Assembly (NCBI GenBank): GCA_026692845.1
Contig: JAPLNM010000033.1
Coordinates: forward strand, 44,813 to 108,812
DNA: 64,000 nt
Direction: 5' to 3'
DNA from: Planctomycetota bacterium
GTDB taxonomy: Bacteria; Planctomycetota; Planctomycetia; Pirellulales; Pirellulaceae
The notes beneath the pieces were generated by a model that was not told where the DNA came from, did not search any database, and saw only the letters and a program-made list of their open reading frames with translations. The translations under genes were made by a program, and so were the position numbers. Shown piece by piece: positions 37,961 through 47,963 of the stretch; the first letter of the stretch is position 1, and each line of letters begins with the position of its first letter.

Positions 37961-40078
37961 CTATCGCAGGCGGACGACTCGATCCGCGACGACTTGTTTG
38001 GCGTTGAGGTTTGGCAAGAAGCCTTGGGGGCCGAAAACGGTGACCGGTTGTTGGACGTAGCGCCTGAGGTTAAGTCCAGTGGTCGGTCGAACGTAGGCTT
38101 TGACGTTGCCGAGGTCATCGGTGATCGCGAACTCTGGCTGCCCGGGTAGCGAGGTATGAACAGCGACGAGCCAGCCGGACATTTCGGATTCCGAGGCGGG
38201 GGATCTTAAGGGGACAGCATCCGAGAAATTCGTTGGTGGAGCGATCGGGGATGCCGAGGATCGTTGGCGGACCGATTCGAAGCGTTCGATGCGATCGAGT
38301 AGCAGTCTTGCTTCACCGCGCACCAAGGGAGTTTCGCCGCGTTCGATCCACATTTGGGCAGAGTCGCGAAGTGGGGCGAGATTCCATTGTTCGGCTGGCC
38401 GGCTGACGATCACCGAGAGTTGGACCAAGGCGTCTTGGATTTGGGGTGTTTGAAACGATTCGCTCTCGTTTTGCATTGCATCTGGGTTGGGCGAGGCGTT
38501 GTTCGGAGCGAAGGATGCGGCGGATACACTCAAGCGATCTTCGGGGTAGGATCCGGCCGAGTCCATGGCGAGGGTGTCTTGGGGGTTGTAGTTCATCTCG
38601 GGATAACGGCTAGGTGCATAGCGGCCTGAGGGTCTAGGCAGGTGGTCGATTCCGGCGAGGGCTCCTGGGTTTGGGTTATTCGCGGCGTAGCTCAAAGGCC
38701 CAGCGTTGGTGTAGGGCGCAGGTTGGTTAGTAGCCGACCTGGTGCGTCCTTGGAGTGGGCGTCCTTGGAGTGGGTGACCTTGGATATTATTTGGATCGAC
38801 CAAGCTCAGTCCGAAGATACCCAGGACATGGTTCATCGAATCGGTTTGTTCGGGTCCGACTTGGCGTTGTTGGATTCGTTGACGGGGTTGCGTTGTGGGC
38901 AGCGGGAATGGTTGTGGTTGTGGTTGTGGTTGTGGTTGTGATTGTGGTCTGGTTTTGCTTCTTGTTTGTCGCTGGGTTGGTGATTTTTCGAGGATTGAGG
39001 ATTTGGCTTTGGTTTCGAGTCGGCTTGCTTTTAGTTCCTGATCGATTTTTTGTTGTTCGCGTTGGATTTCCTGGCGAGCGCGTTGGGTATTCTCGGCCTC
39101 GTCGCTCCATGCCAATTTCGATTCGGCGGGTTCTTGGTAGGAGGCTTGGATGACGGGTTGGTTGGATTTTTCTGGCGATGGCTCTTGGTAAGCGGGCTCT
39201 TGGTAAGCGGGGTCTTTAGGGATGGGTGTTTTCCCGATCATCGAGGACTTGATCCATCGGAATTCCCCTTGGGGAGGAGCGATGCGAAACCAGAGTTTCA
39301 TTTCGTCGCCTTGGCCTCGATAGGCTTCACCGAGAATAGCGACGGATTGCGTTTTGGAGAGTTCGGTTTGGAACAGGAGTTTTTCATTTTTGACGGCATC
39401 GGATCCGACCCAGGCGGGTGTGGCGTCTTGAGCGACTTCTGCCAGACGACCGCCAGGCATCAGGTATAGCGCGTCGGCTTGGACCCAGTTATGGCTGCCC
39501 GCAGGGGGGCGAATACCGGACCAGCCGTCATCGGTTTCGACGTAGACTTCGACGGTGGATCCTTTCGAGAGGGTTGCCGTTGGGTAGTATTCGGCGCCTG
39601 GACCGCAGCGAAGCGTTGCGCGTGGGACGTGGATGAAGCGTAGGTGATCTTGTTCGATCGCGCGCATTTGAGTTGGTTTGGCCATCGGAGCGTTGGCGGT
39701 TTGGATATTTTGAGCGGAGGGGTTTGCGGATGTGAGATCGGAATTGGGATTGCTCTTCGATTCGGTGGGATTAACGCTTGCGGGCGGAGTTTGCGCGGGT
39801 TTAGCTGAAGTGGGCTTGGCTGAAGTGGGCTTGGCTGAAGTGGGCTTGGCTGAAGTGGGCTTGGCTGAAGTGGGCTTGGCTGAAGTGGGCTTGGCTGGAG
39901 CGGGCTTGGCTGGAGCGGGCTTGGCTGGAGTGGGCTTGGCTGGTTTGTCGTCGAGTTGCCACTGAGCATGGGTTGACGGCGGGAGGGCAAGGCATACGGC
40001 AAGTGCGATGCAGCGGCAGGAGGATTGGCTGGGGGCAAGCGTAGGGAGTAGGTTTTGGAAGAATCGCATGACGATCAT
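37961..40078 (-). CDS. SH3-domain (SH3b) containing secreted protein with low-complexity Pro/Ala repeats
   Basis: RATLRCGPGAEYYPTATLSKGSTVEVYVETDDGWSGIRPPAGSHNWVQADALYLMP; flanking (AKPTS)n and (QP)n runs. Confidence 0.7.
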   Translation of the reverse strand: MIVMRFFQNLLPTLAPSQSSCRCIALAVCLALPPSTHAQWQLDDKPAKPTPAKPAPAKPAPAKPTSAKPTSAKPTSAKPTSAKPTSAKPTSAKPAQTPPASVNPTESKSNPNSDLTSANPSAQNIQTANAPMAKPTQMRAIEQDHLRFIHVPRATLRCGPGAEYYPTATLSKGSTVEVYVETDDGWSGIRPPAGSHNWVQADALYLMPGGRLAEVAQDATPAWVGSDAVKNEKLLFQTELSKTQSVAILGEAYRGQGDEMKLWFRIAPPQGEFRWIKSSMIGKTPIPKDPAYQEPAYQEPSPEKSNQPVIQASYQEPAESKLAWSDEAENTQRARQEIQREQQKIDQELKASRLETKAKSSILEKSPTQRQTRSKTRPQSQPQPQPQPQPFPLPTTQPRQRIQQRQVGPEQTDSMNHVLGIFGLSLVDPNNIQGHPLQGRPLQGRTRSATNQPAPYTNAGPLSYAANNPNPGALAGIDHLPRPSGRYAPSRYPEMNYNPQDTLAMDSAGSYPEDRLSVSAASFAPNNASPNPDAMQNESESFQTPQIQDALVQLSVIVSRPAEQWNLAPLRDSAQMWIERGETPLVRGEARLLLDRIERFESVRQRSSASPIAPPTNFSDAVPLRSPASESEMSGWLVAVHTSLPGQPEFAITDDLGNVKAYVRPTTGLNLRRYVQQPVTVFGPQGFLPNLNAKQVVADRVVRLR
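39803..39942 (-). repeat. 15-bp in-frame minisatellite, ~9 units (AKPTS/AKPAP)
   Basis: gctgaagtgggcttg x6 followed by gctggagygggcttg x3. Confidence 0.95.
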
Positions 40079-40115
40079 TCGAGATTCCTTAGGTTGGGAT
40101 CGGCGGTTGCCGGGG

Positions 40116-40628
40116 TCAACGTTTTTGAGTTGGTTGTGTATTCGGGATGTTAGGGACGGCCATTTCCTGGAGGGCCAGGATTGCTTCGACGGTCTCGTCG
40201 GCTTGTCGTTTTTGCTCAGGGGTCCATTGGGCCGGGGAGTTAGGATTTTGCGCGGTTATTTCGTGGGGGATTTCGGTAGGTGTCGATCCGGAATGGAGCA
40301 GGGCATAGTAGGCCAAGGATCCCAGGCCGACGGCTAGCAGGGAGGCGAGGATATTGATGCTGGTTCGTTTTTTCTTTTTGGGGGAGTGCCAGGTGGTTTT
40401 GAGTTCGAGAAATTCCTGTCGGGAGGGAAGAGGGTCGGGGGATGGTTTTTGTCCTGCGAGCCAAAGGACATCGAAGCGCACGAGGGGATTCCCTGAGGGG
40501 GGATTCCCGGAGGGTGGATTCCCTGAGGGTGTCTGGCTTGAGGATTGGGCTTTGGAGTTGGCAGGGGTGGGGGATTGCATGGAGTTAGCAGACCTGGAGC
40601 TTGGCTGGAGACGTTTAGGGTTGGTCAA
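40116..40628 (-). CDS. Hypothetical single-TM protein with (SGNPP)n repeat
   Basis: TSINILASLLAVGLGSLAYYALL TM helix; 15-bp repeat at 40485-40530 encodes PSGNPPSGNPPSGNP. Confidence 0.55.
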   Translation of the reverse strand: MTNPKRLQPSSRSANSMQSPTPANSKAQSSSQTPSGNPPSGNPPSGNPLVRFDVLWLAGQKPSPDPLPSRQEFLELKTTWHSPKKKKRTSINILASLLAVGLGSLAYYALLHSGSTPTEIPHEITAQNPNSPAQWTPEQKRQADETVEAILALQEMAVPNIPNTQPTQKR

Positions 40629-40906
40629 TAGCTGAGAATTCCCTTCGAAATCAAGGGTGATTGGCGAGCATTGGGGGCTTGGGTAGTCCGGGTAAGGGGA
40701 ACTTGCGGGTCGAACAAGAAATGTCGATTTTTTGGATAAACCCGTGCTTCGGGAGGATGTAAGGTCATGGATTGGGCCATTATCTTGGCAGAGTGGTAGC
40801 CATTGAGACCGTTGGCGATTAGACTCTCGGGTTTAGAGTCGAGGGGATTTGATGGACAGTTTGTTTCCCCGCTGAATCTTCTTTTTAGTCCTTTCTACCA
40901 GCGAAT

Positions 40907-42457
40907 GTGAATTCCATGAGCACAACGACAGAAACAACCGGGGTGTCGTCCCCTAACTCTCAGCGATTGTTATGGGCAGGCTTTATGGCCATTCTTGCTG
41001 CCGGGGTCGGTTTTTCGATCCGTGCGGGGATCCTCAGTCAATGGGCCGAGAAGTTTGGTTTTACGATGACCGAGCTTGGTCAGATCACTGGTGGAGGATT
41101 GACTGGGTTTGGGATCATTATTTTGTTGAGTTCGTTTTTGGCTGACACGCTTGGTTATGGTCGGTTGATGAGTTTGGCGTTTGTCACGCATTTGGTTTCG
41201 GCGATTTTGACGTTAGCGGCTGGATATGCGTTTGCCTCGGGTGGCAAGGACGCGGCTTTTCAGTGTTTATTTTGGGGCATGTTTCTCTTTGCGATTGGCA
41301 ATGGGATTGCAGAAGCGGTGGTCAATCCGTTGGTAGCGACGTTGTTTCCCAACAACAAGACGCACTACTTGAACATTTTGCATGCGGGTTGGCCTGGGGG
41401 TTTGATCGTGGGAGGATTGGCTTCTTACTTCATGAATCCAGACGGTGGAACGCCGGTTTCCTGGGAGGTTCAGATTTCCCTTTTCTTGGTGCCTGTGATT
41501 CTTTATGGCTTGATGTTGTTGGGACAAAGGTTTCCGCGGTCTGAGGCCAGCCAGGCGGGTGTGAGTTTGGTGGAGATGTTCACACAGGTTTTTGCGCCGT
41601 TGATGTTGGTACTGTTGTTGGTCCATGCATTGGTTGGATACGTCGAGTTGGGAACCGACTCCTGGATTACGAAGATCACAGGTACGATCATGGAGTCGAA
41701 GCAAAGGGGTTTGTTGCTTTTTGTGTACACCTCGGCTTTGATGTTTCTGCTTCGCTTTTTCGCTGGACCGATTGTGCATCGGATTTCCCCGTTGGGACTG
41801 TTGTTTGTTAGTGCGTTGCTTGGGTTTGTCGGTTTGAACATGTTAGGCGCTGCGACGACGGTGGTTGCATGTGTGATTGCTGCGACTGTGTATGCAGTTG
41901 GTAAGACGTTCTTGTGGCCGACGATGCTTGCGGTCGCATCGGAGCAATTCCCTAAGGGTGGAGCGATCACGATCGGTGCCTTGGGTGGAATCGGAATGTT
42001 GTCGGCTGGGTTGCTTGGTGGGCCTGGCATCGGGTTCAAGCAGGACTACAATGCGACTGCGAATCTCAAGGACAAGGGGCCGGCGGTCTATGAGCGTTAC
42101 AAGGCACCGGGAGAGAACTCGTTTTTTGGGTTTAAGGTCACCGGTTTGGATGGGGCCAAGGTAGGAGTGCTTGAGGATGGCGGCAAGGAGTTGGCCCGGG
42201 CTTCGGACCTTCTCAAGAGCCAAGGCCGTGCGGATAAGAACAACGAGGAGTTGTCGGCATGGTGGCAAGAGGCTTCGAAGACCGCCACGGAAGACCAGAG
42301 GCTTGTGACGGATGCAGGTCTATACGGTGGTCGTCAGGCGTTGAAGCTCACGTCGTTGGTACCTTTGACGATGGCTGCGATCTACGGGCTTTTGTTCCTC
42401 TACTTCCGCTCACGGGGTGGGTACAAGGCCAAGAATGTGGATGCTGGCTCCCACTAA
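40907..42457 (+). CDS. MFS transporter
   Basis: About 12 hydrophobic segments; LLWAGFMAILAAGVGFSIRAGILSQWAEKFGFTMTELGQI; probable start at 40907 or 40916. Confidence 0.8.
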   Translation: MNSMSTTTETTGVSSPNSQRLLWAGFMAILAAGVGFSIRAGILSQWAEKFGFTMTELGQITGGGLTGFGIIILLSSFLADTLGYGRLMSLAFVTHLVSAILTLAAGYAFASGGKDAAFQCLFWGMFLFAIGNGIAEAVVNPLVATLFPNNKTHYLNILHAGWPGGLIVGGLASYFMNPDGGTPVSWEVQISLFLVPVILYGLMLLGQRFPRSEASQAGVSLVEMFTQVFAPLMLVLLLVHALVGYVELGTDSWITKITGTIMESKQRGLLLFVYTSALMFLLRFFAGPIVHRISPLGLLFVSALLGFVGLNMLGAATTVVACVIAATVYAVGKTFLWPTMLAVASEQFPKGGAITIGALGGIGMLSAGLLGGPGIGFKQDYNATANLKDKGPAVYERYKAPGENSFFGFKVTGLDGAKVGVLEDGGKELARASDLLKSQGRADKNNEELSAWWQEASKTATEDQRLVTDAGLYGGRQALKLTSLVPLTMAAIYGLLFLYFRSRGGYKAKNVDAGSH

Positions 42458-42658
42458 ATGCTCGTCAGGGGCAGAGAGTCGCAGAGAGTCTTGTTGCACT
42501 GGAATTTGAACTAGGACGGTTTCAGTGCATCAAAAAAGCTAAATCCGCTGAAAATCCTTTGGCCGAGAGTGCTTGGACATCTTCCGTGGTCGCTACAATG
42601 CATGGAAGCATTGCGATTTGGTTCCGATGGGGAGCCAGCGATCCGAAGACACCCTGCG

Positions 42659-44488
42659 ATGGTTAGCCGGCCAGTGAATTACACAGCGAACGTATCAAGT
42701 CTGCGTCGATGGACCTCGATTTGTCTAGTGCTGTTGGGTGCATCGGTTTCGCCTGGGGTAGCCCAGCAGGAAGCATCTTTGCCGCAGATAGCTTCTGCGG
42801 AGTTGGCGCTACCGGAGCTAGCTGCAGAGGTGCTTGTCGCTCAGCAAAGGCGGGTCGAAGCGATGCGTAAGGCATCGATGGCGACGGTAGGGGTCTTTGG
42901 ATTGGACAGTCAGGGTGGAGGGAGCGGAGTGTGCATCTCCCCAGATGGCTATGTGTTGACGAACTTCCACGTATCGAGTCCGTTTGGGCACCGCATGCGA
43001 TGTGGCATGAACGATGGCAAGATGTATGAGGCGGTCGTAGCGGGGATTGATCCGACGGGGGATCTGGCGGTTTTGAAGATGTTTGGCCGGGATGATTTCC
43101 CGACGGCCACGATGGGTGATTCGGATCAAATCCGAGTGGGGCAATGGTGTTTTGCGGCTGGGAATCCGTTTGTCTTAGCGACGAATTTGCAACCGACGGT
43201 GACCTATGGGCTCATCAGCGGAGTGCGTCGATATCAGTATCCTTCGGGGACGATTCTCGAGTACAGCGACTGCATCCAGACCGACGCATCGATCAATCCG
43301 GGGAATTCAGGCGGACCGTTGTTCAATGTAGATGGAGAGTTGATTGGCATCAACGGTCGTTGTTCGTTTGAGAAGCGTGGCCGGGTCAATGTAGGGGTAG
43401 GGTATGCGATTTCGATCAAGCAGGCGATGAACTTCTATGGGAATTTGCGTTCGGGTCGGATTGTTGACCATGCGACGTTAGGTTTCACCGTGGCGACTGA
43501 CAATCAGGGTCGCGTGGTGGTTTCGAATATTCTTGAGTCCAGTGATGCTTACCGGCGAGGGCTTCGCTATGGGGACGAAGTGTTAAGGCTTGGGGATCGC
43601 GACATAGCCACTGCGAACCAACTGAAGAATGTTTTGGGGATATTCCCTGATTATTGGCGAGTTGCACTTCGGTATCGCAACGAGCAGGGGGTTCAAGAAG
43701 CCGCGATAAGGCTTCAGAGTTTGCATCAACCTGGGGAGTTGGAAAAAATTGTTGAGGGGAGTTCTGAGCAAGGGGCAAAGAAAGCAGGTGATACCAAGCC
43801 GGCAGTATCGAAGGATGTATTGGCCGACAGGTACGAATCGCGACGTGGGTTTGGAAACTACTATTTCAATCGTTTGGAGCTCGAACGGATTGTGAAGTTG
43901 CAGGAGTCTCGCAAGCCGAGTCTTGCGACGAGTGCCGCGGACGACTCGGTGCAGATACGTTTTGTCGGCAGTGTGCTTGGAGAATCCACGGCGGTCGAAG
44001 CTCGATTCGATCTGGAGAAGATTCACTGGACACTCGGAGACAAGACCAACTCGGTCCCGATCAAGGGCAACTGGGGTACTTGGATAAAGAATCAAGAGCC
44101 GATGCCCATCGCTATGGCGATGAGGCTTTGGTACCAATGGCACGAGCAGGGGCCTCGAAAACTCGGGGAGGTCATCTACATTGGCCAGAGCCCGGTGTTG
44201 GGCAAGCAAGGGTTACTGGACATGACCAGGATCGTTTTGGGGGAAGTCACCGCCGAGGTCTACACGTCGGTCGCGAGCGGCGATATTGAACTGATCGAGT
44301 TGTTTACCGATCGGCAGACGGATCCGGCGGAGGTTTACTTTGACTACGATGCGGCTTCAGCGCTCGCACCCATGCCGAGTCGGGTTCGATTGCAGTATGG
44401 GCTCGAGTCTCGATTGGTTGTCGATTTGGGCAAGCTCGACACGTTGCCTGTTGTGAAAACCGAGGGTGTTCCAGGAGTCCAGCCATGA
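42659..44488 (+). CDS. HtrA-like trypsin-family serine protease with PDZ domain (triad intact)
   Basis: GSGVCISPDGYVLTNFHVSSP (His), GIDPTGDLAVLKMF (Asp), IQTDASINPGNSGGPLFNVDGELIGIN (Ser), followed by PDZ. Start placed at MVSRPVNY. Confidence 0.85.
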   Translation: MVSRPVNYTANVSSLRRWTSICLVLLGASVSPGVAQQEASLPQIASAELALPELAAEVLVAQQRRVEAMRKASMATVGVFGLDSQGGGSGVCISPDGYVLTNFHVSSPFGHRMRCGMNDGKMYEAVVAGIDPTGDLAVLKMFGRDDFPTATMGDSDQIRVGQWCFAAGNPFVLATNLQPTVTYGLISGVRRYQYPSGTILEYSDCIQTDASINPGNSGGPLFNVDGELIGINGRCSFEKRGRVNVGVGYAISIKQAMNFYGNLRSGRIVDHATLGFTVATDNQGRVVVSNILESSDAYRRGLRYGDEVLRLGDRDIATANQLKNVLGIFPDYWRVALRYRNEQGVQEAAIRLQSLHQPGELEKIVEGSSEQGAKKAGDTKPAVSKDVLADRYESRRGFGNYYFNRLELERIVKLQESRKPSLATSAADDSVQIRFVGSVLGESTAVEARFDLEKIHWTLGDKTNSVPIKGNWGTWIKNQEPMPIAMAMRLWYQWHEQGPRKLGEVIYIGQSPVLGKQGLLDMTRIVLGEVTAEVYTSVASGDIELIELFTDRQTDPAEVYFDYDAASALAPMPSRVRLQYGLESRLVVDLGKLDTLPVVKTEGVPGVQP

Positions 44489-45543
44489 TCGATCGAGCTT
44501 TGTCGCTAGCGCGTCTGATCGCAGCGATCCTAATCGTGTTGGTCTTTGAAGATCCAGGCATTTTCGCCGAGGACAAGCCTCGGTCCGATGTGCCGTTAGG
44601 GCAGGGGAGTTTGAGTGGGCTCGAGGAGTTGTTTCAAAGTGCCCAGCGTTCGGTTGTGAAGCTCTATGGTGCCGGGGGCATGCGTGGACTTGAGAGCTAC
44701 CAAAGCGGGGTCGTCATTGGGGATGGCAACACGATACTGACGAGTTGGTCGACGGTTTTGGATGTCGATAAGGTCCGCGTGGTGACTTATGATGGCCGTC
44801 GGCTCGACGCAGAGGTCGTTGGGGTGGATCCTGAGTGCGAGTTAGCCCTTCTGCGCGTTGAGAACTCGAAGCTTCCTGGGTTTGTCTTGGAGGCCAGTTA
44901 CCAGGTGCGGCCTGGCCAGCGGGTGTTTTCGATCACGAACCTTTTTGGGATCGCAGCGGGCAACGAAGCTTGTTCGTACCAGAAGGGGGTTGTCATGGCC
45001 GTATCGGACTTGCAGTCGAAGTACACGGGGCTTCGTTCGGTGTATCGGGGCAAGGTGATTGTGGTGGATGTGATGACGAACAATCCTGGGGCGGCCGGAG
45101 GGGCGCTTGTGGATTTAGGGGGTCGATTGGTAGGGGTCATCGGCAAGGAGTTGCGCGACGAGCAGAGCGGGATTTGGCTGAACTACAGCATCCCGGCTGA
45201 CGTTGCGGCCGCTTCGGTGGATCGCATTTTGGCGGGCAAAACGCGATCTGCTGGGGCATCGCTTACGATGGCTAAGAATCCACATAAGGCATTGGATCTC
45301 GGGATGGTCTTGATTCCGAACGTGATCCCCAAGACACCGGTTTATATCGATCGGATCCGCAAAGACTCGCTTGCCAATCGGGCTGGGATCCAGGCCAATG
45401 ATTTGGTTTTGTTGGTCAATGATCAGCGTGTAGATTCGCAGAAGTCGTTCGAACAAATCCTGCAAACGATCGAACGTGGTGATTCTTTTCAATTGCTTCT
45501 TCAACGGGGCACGGAGTTACTCCGAGTGCAGATTCGTCCTTAG
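44485..45543 (+). CDS. HtrA-like PDZ protein lacking the catalytic triad (pseudoprotease)
   Basis: ILTSWSTVLDV replaces the His motif, DPECELALLR (Asp to Glu), NNPGAAGGALVDL replaces GNSGGPL; C-terminal PDZ; ATGA overlap with upstream gene. Confidence 0.8.
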   Translation: MIDRALSLARLIAAILIVLVFEDPGIFAEDKPRSDVPLGQGSLSGLEELFQSAQRSVVKLYGAGGMRGLESYQSGVVIGDGNTILTSWSTVLDVDKVRVVTYDGRRLDAEVVGVDPECELALLRVENSKLPGFVLEASYQVRPGQRVFSITNLFGIAAGNEACSYQKGVVMAVSDLQSKYTGLRSVYRGKVIVVDVMTNNPGAAGGALVDLGGRLVGVIGKELRDEQSGIWLNYSIPADVAAASVDRILAGKTRSAGASLTMAKNPHKALDLGMVLIPNVIPKTPVYIDRIRKDSLANRAGIQANDLVLLVNDQRVDSQKSFEQILQTIERGDSFQLLLQRGTELLRVQIRP

Positions 45544-45558
45544 GGAAAACCATTGCCG

Positions 45559-47607
45559 ATGAGAAACCGCTGCATGAATTTCGAGTTGTTGCGATGGGCC
45601 CGAGCTTTTTGGGCTACCCGAGCGTTTTGGATCCTTGGTGCTATCGTTTTTGGATCGATGCATGTAGGGCAAGTCTGTGCACAGAGTCCGATGAGGCTCG
45701 AGGAGCTCGAGCAGGCGGCTTTTGAGTCGGCGACACGATTCGTTCAAGACTCGGTCGTGCAGGTCGAGACGTTTGGGGGGGCCGAGCTGGTCAATCGGCA
45801 AGTGACCAGTTCGGGGCCATCGACTGGCACGGTCGTCGGGGCCGATGGTTGGATCATCACCAGCACATTTCAGTTCAAGTTCCCGCCGGCGTCGATCACG
45901 GTGGTCCTAGCGGATAAGCAGCGCAAGACGGCCAAGCTTGTGGCCCGCGACTTTAGCAGGGAGTTAGCGTTGTTGAAGATCGAGGTGGATGCACCGATCA
46001 AGCCGGTGATGCCAAGCGACCGCGCCGGTTGGATGATTGGCCAGTGGGCTTTGGCGATCGGCAAGACATTTGACCCATCGGTAGGAAGTTGTTCGGCTGG
46101 GATCCTCAGTGCTCAGGGGCGCATATGGGACAAAGCGATTCAGACCGACACGAAGATTTCGCCTCAGAACTACGGCGGTCCGTTGATTGATTTGCAGGGT
46201 AGGGTCATGGGGATATTGACCCCGATCAATCCTGGGATCGTCACCGAGGGAGAGGTCGAGCAGTGGTACGACTCGGGGATTGGTTTTGCGATTCCCTTGG
46301 CCGATGTGCTCGAGCGTTTGCCCAGGATGCAAGCTGGCCAAGACATCTATCCGGGCAAGGTGGGGATACGTTGGCGTGGAGAGGATGAGTACAGTCAGCC
46401 GGTGGTGATCGAAGGGGTCACCCCTGGATCTCCGGCGGCCGACGGTGGGGTCGAGATCGGTGACAGGATTGTCGCTGCGGGGCCTAGTGCATCGAGTCTC
46501 AAGCCTGTGGCGAACCATTCGCAATTCAAGCATGCGATGGGTCCTCTTGATGCGGGGATGCAATTGGTTTTGGTTGTCGAGCGGGGTGCGGATCGCAAGG
46601 AGTTCACCGCGAAGTTGGCTCGAGAGCTACCATTGTACAAGGAGTCCTATCTGGGGATTTTGATCGATCCGGCTTCTGCGGCGAATACGCCGAGGGTCAG
46701 CTACATCGTTCCTGGTTCACCCGCAAGCGGATCTGGGTTGCAATCTGGGTGGGTGATCGAATCGGTCAATGGGATCGCGATCGACGAGAAGCGAAGTTTG
46801 GAGAATCAGTTTGCGAATTTGAATTACAGGGTTCCAGTGGAGTTGGGGGTTCGCGATGCGACTGGGGTAGCAAGCCGCATTAAGGTCGAGCCATCGACAC
46901 GTCCCGAGAGTGATTTCGAATGGGATTATCAGCTGGCGGTTAATCCGGAGGCCCCGCCGAGCGACCCGGCTGGAGAGCCTGCCGAGGGCAAGCCGCAGGT
47001 GGGAACGGTTCAGATACCGATCAGCGATGTGAAGAACAAGGCGTTTGCGATTGTGCCGTCGAACTACAGCGAGAAGGTACCGCATGGATTGCTAGTACTT
47101 TTTGGGGATGCTGGATCGTTGAATCAGGCGCAGTGGGCTGCGGCTTGGGAGCCTTTTGCCAGGGAGCATCGGTGGATCATCGCGATTGCACAGTCGTCGG
47201 AGGAGAAGGGTTGGAGCTTTGAGGAGGTCGAGGTAGGGATGCGGATGCAAACGTGGCTTGCTAGGACCTATTCGGTCGATCGCAGGCGGATTGCGGTCGG
47301 GGGATTTGATAGTGGGTCGATACTGGCATACATCACAGCGGCGCAGTTTCCTGAGTTATTTCGGGGGGTGTGGTTGAGCAACCCTAAGGCTCCTCGGGGG
47401 CTGCGCATCAATCCGAGTGAACCGTTCAAGGCGGCGAATTATTTCGTCAACAGCAGCGACAAGGGAGTCGATGAGCTTGTCGAGAGGCTCCGCAAAAATG
47501 GTTACAGCGTGCAGCGCCAGGGGAGCGATTTGGACTCTTCGAAACTCGTTGAGGCTCCGCTGCTTTTACCGGTCCAGCGTTGGCTGCGCTTGTTGGAAGC
47601 CTATTGA
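45559..47607 (+). CDS. HtrA-like double-PDZ pseudoprotease fused to alpha/beta-hydrolase-like domain
   Basis: WIITSTFQFKFP (no His), SRELALLK (Asp to Glu), TKISPQNYGGPLIDL (no Ser); two PDZs; C-terminal HGLLVLFGDAGS...RRIAVGGFDSGSILAYITAAQFPELFRGVWLSNP. Confidence 0.75.
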   Translation: MRNRCMNFELLRWARAFWATRAFWILGAIVFGSMHVGQVCAQSPMRLEELEQAAFESATRFVQDSVVQVETFGGAELVNRQVTSSGPSTGTVVGADGWIITSTFQFKFPPASITVVLADKQRKTAKLVARDFSRELALLKIEVDAPIKPVMPSDRAGWMIGQWALAIGKTFDPSVGSCSAGILSAQGRIWDKAIQTDTKISPQNYGGPLIDLQGRVMGILTPINPGIVTEGEVEQWYDSGIGFAIPLADVLERLPRMQAGQDIYPGKVGIRWRGEDEYSQPVVIEGVTPGSPAADGGVEIGDRIVAAGPSASSLKPVANHSQFKHAMGPLDAGMQLVLVVERGADRKEFTAKLARELPLYKESYLGILIDPASAANTPRVSYIVPGSPASGSGLQSGWVIESVNGIAIDEKRSLENQFANLNYRVPVELGVRDATGVASRIKVEPSTRPESDFEWDYQLAVNPEAPPSDPAGEPAEGKPQVGTVQIPISDVKNKAFAIVPSNYSEKVPHGLLVLFGDAGSLNQAQWAAAWEPFAREHRWIIAIAQSSEEKGWSFEEVEVGMRMQTWLARTYSVDRRRIAVGGFDSGSILAYITAAQFPELFRGVWLSNPKAPRGLRINPSEPFKAANYFVNSSDKGVDELVERLRKNGYSVQRQGSDLDSSKLVEAPLLLPVQRWLRLLEAY

Positions 47608-47960
47608 TGAACCAGCCGCCGAATCCGTTGCCTCGTTGGATGGCGTTGATTTCTGGGGCCGTCCTGCTTTGCTTAGGTCTATCGATGCGGTTTGCACCGG
47701 CGCTATGGGATGGACAGCGTTGGTTGGCGACCGACACGTTCAGCAAGGTCGGGCTGGTGTTGATCTGCATGTGGATGGCTTGGCCAGCGGTCGAAGCGAT
47801 CCGTCGAGCCCCTGGTGGGGCGATGTTGATGATTGCATGCGTTTTTGTTCTCGGATTGTTTGTATATCGACCGAGGACAATTTTGGTGACCGGCCCATTT
47901 ATTGTGGTTGCCGTTGGGGCAGCAATGGTACGCGGGTGGTTGCGTAAGTATCGTCGTTAG
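47607..47960 (+). CDS. Small multi-TM hypothetical protein
   Basis: MNQPPNPLPRWMALISGAVLLCLGLSMRF...; ATG overlaps preceding TGA (tgatg). Confidence 0.65.
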   Translation: MNQPPNPLPRWMALISGAVLLCLGLSMRFAPALWDGQRWLATDTFSKVGLVLICMWMAWPAVEAIRRAPGGAMLMIACVFVLGLFVYRPRTILVTGPFIVVAVGAAMVRGWLRKYRR

Positions 47961-47963
47961 GGG

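Noticed and set aside
38755-39153. ORF with VVVVVVVVVVIVV run
   Set aside because: Antisense reading of the (QP)n low-complexity segment in the SH3-domain gene.
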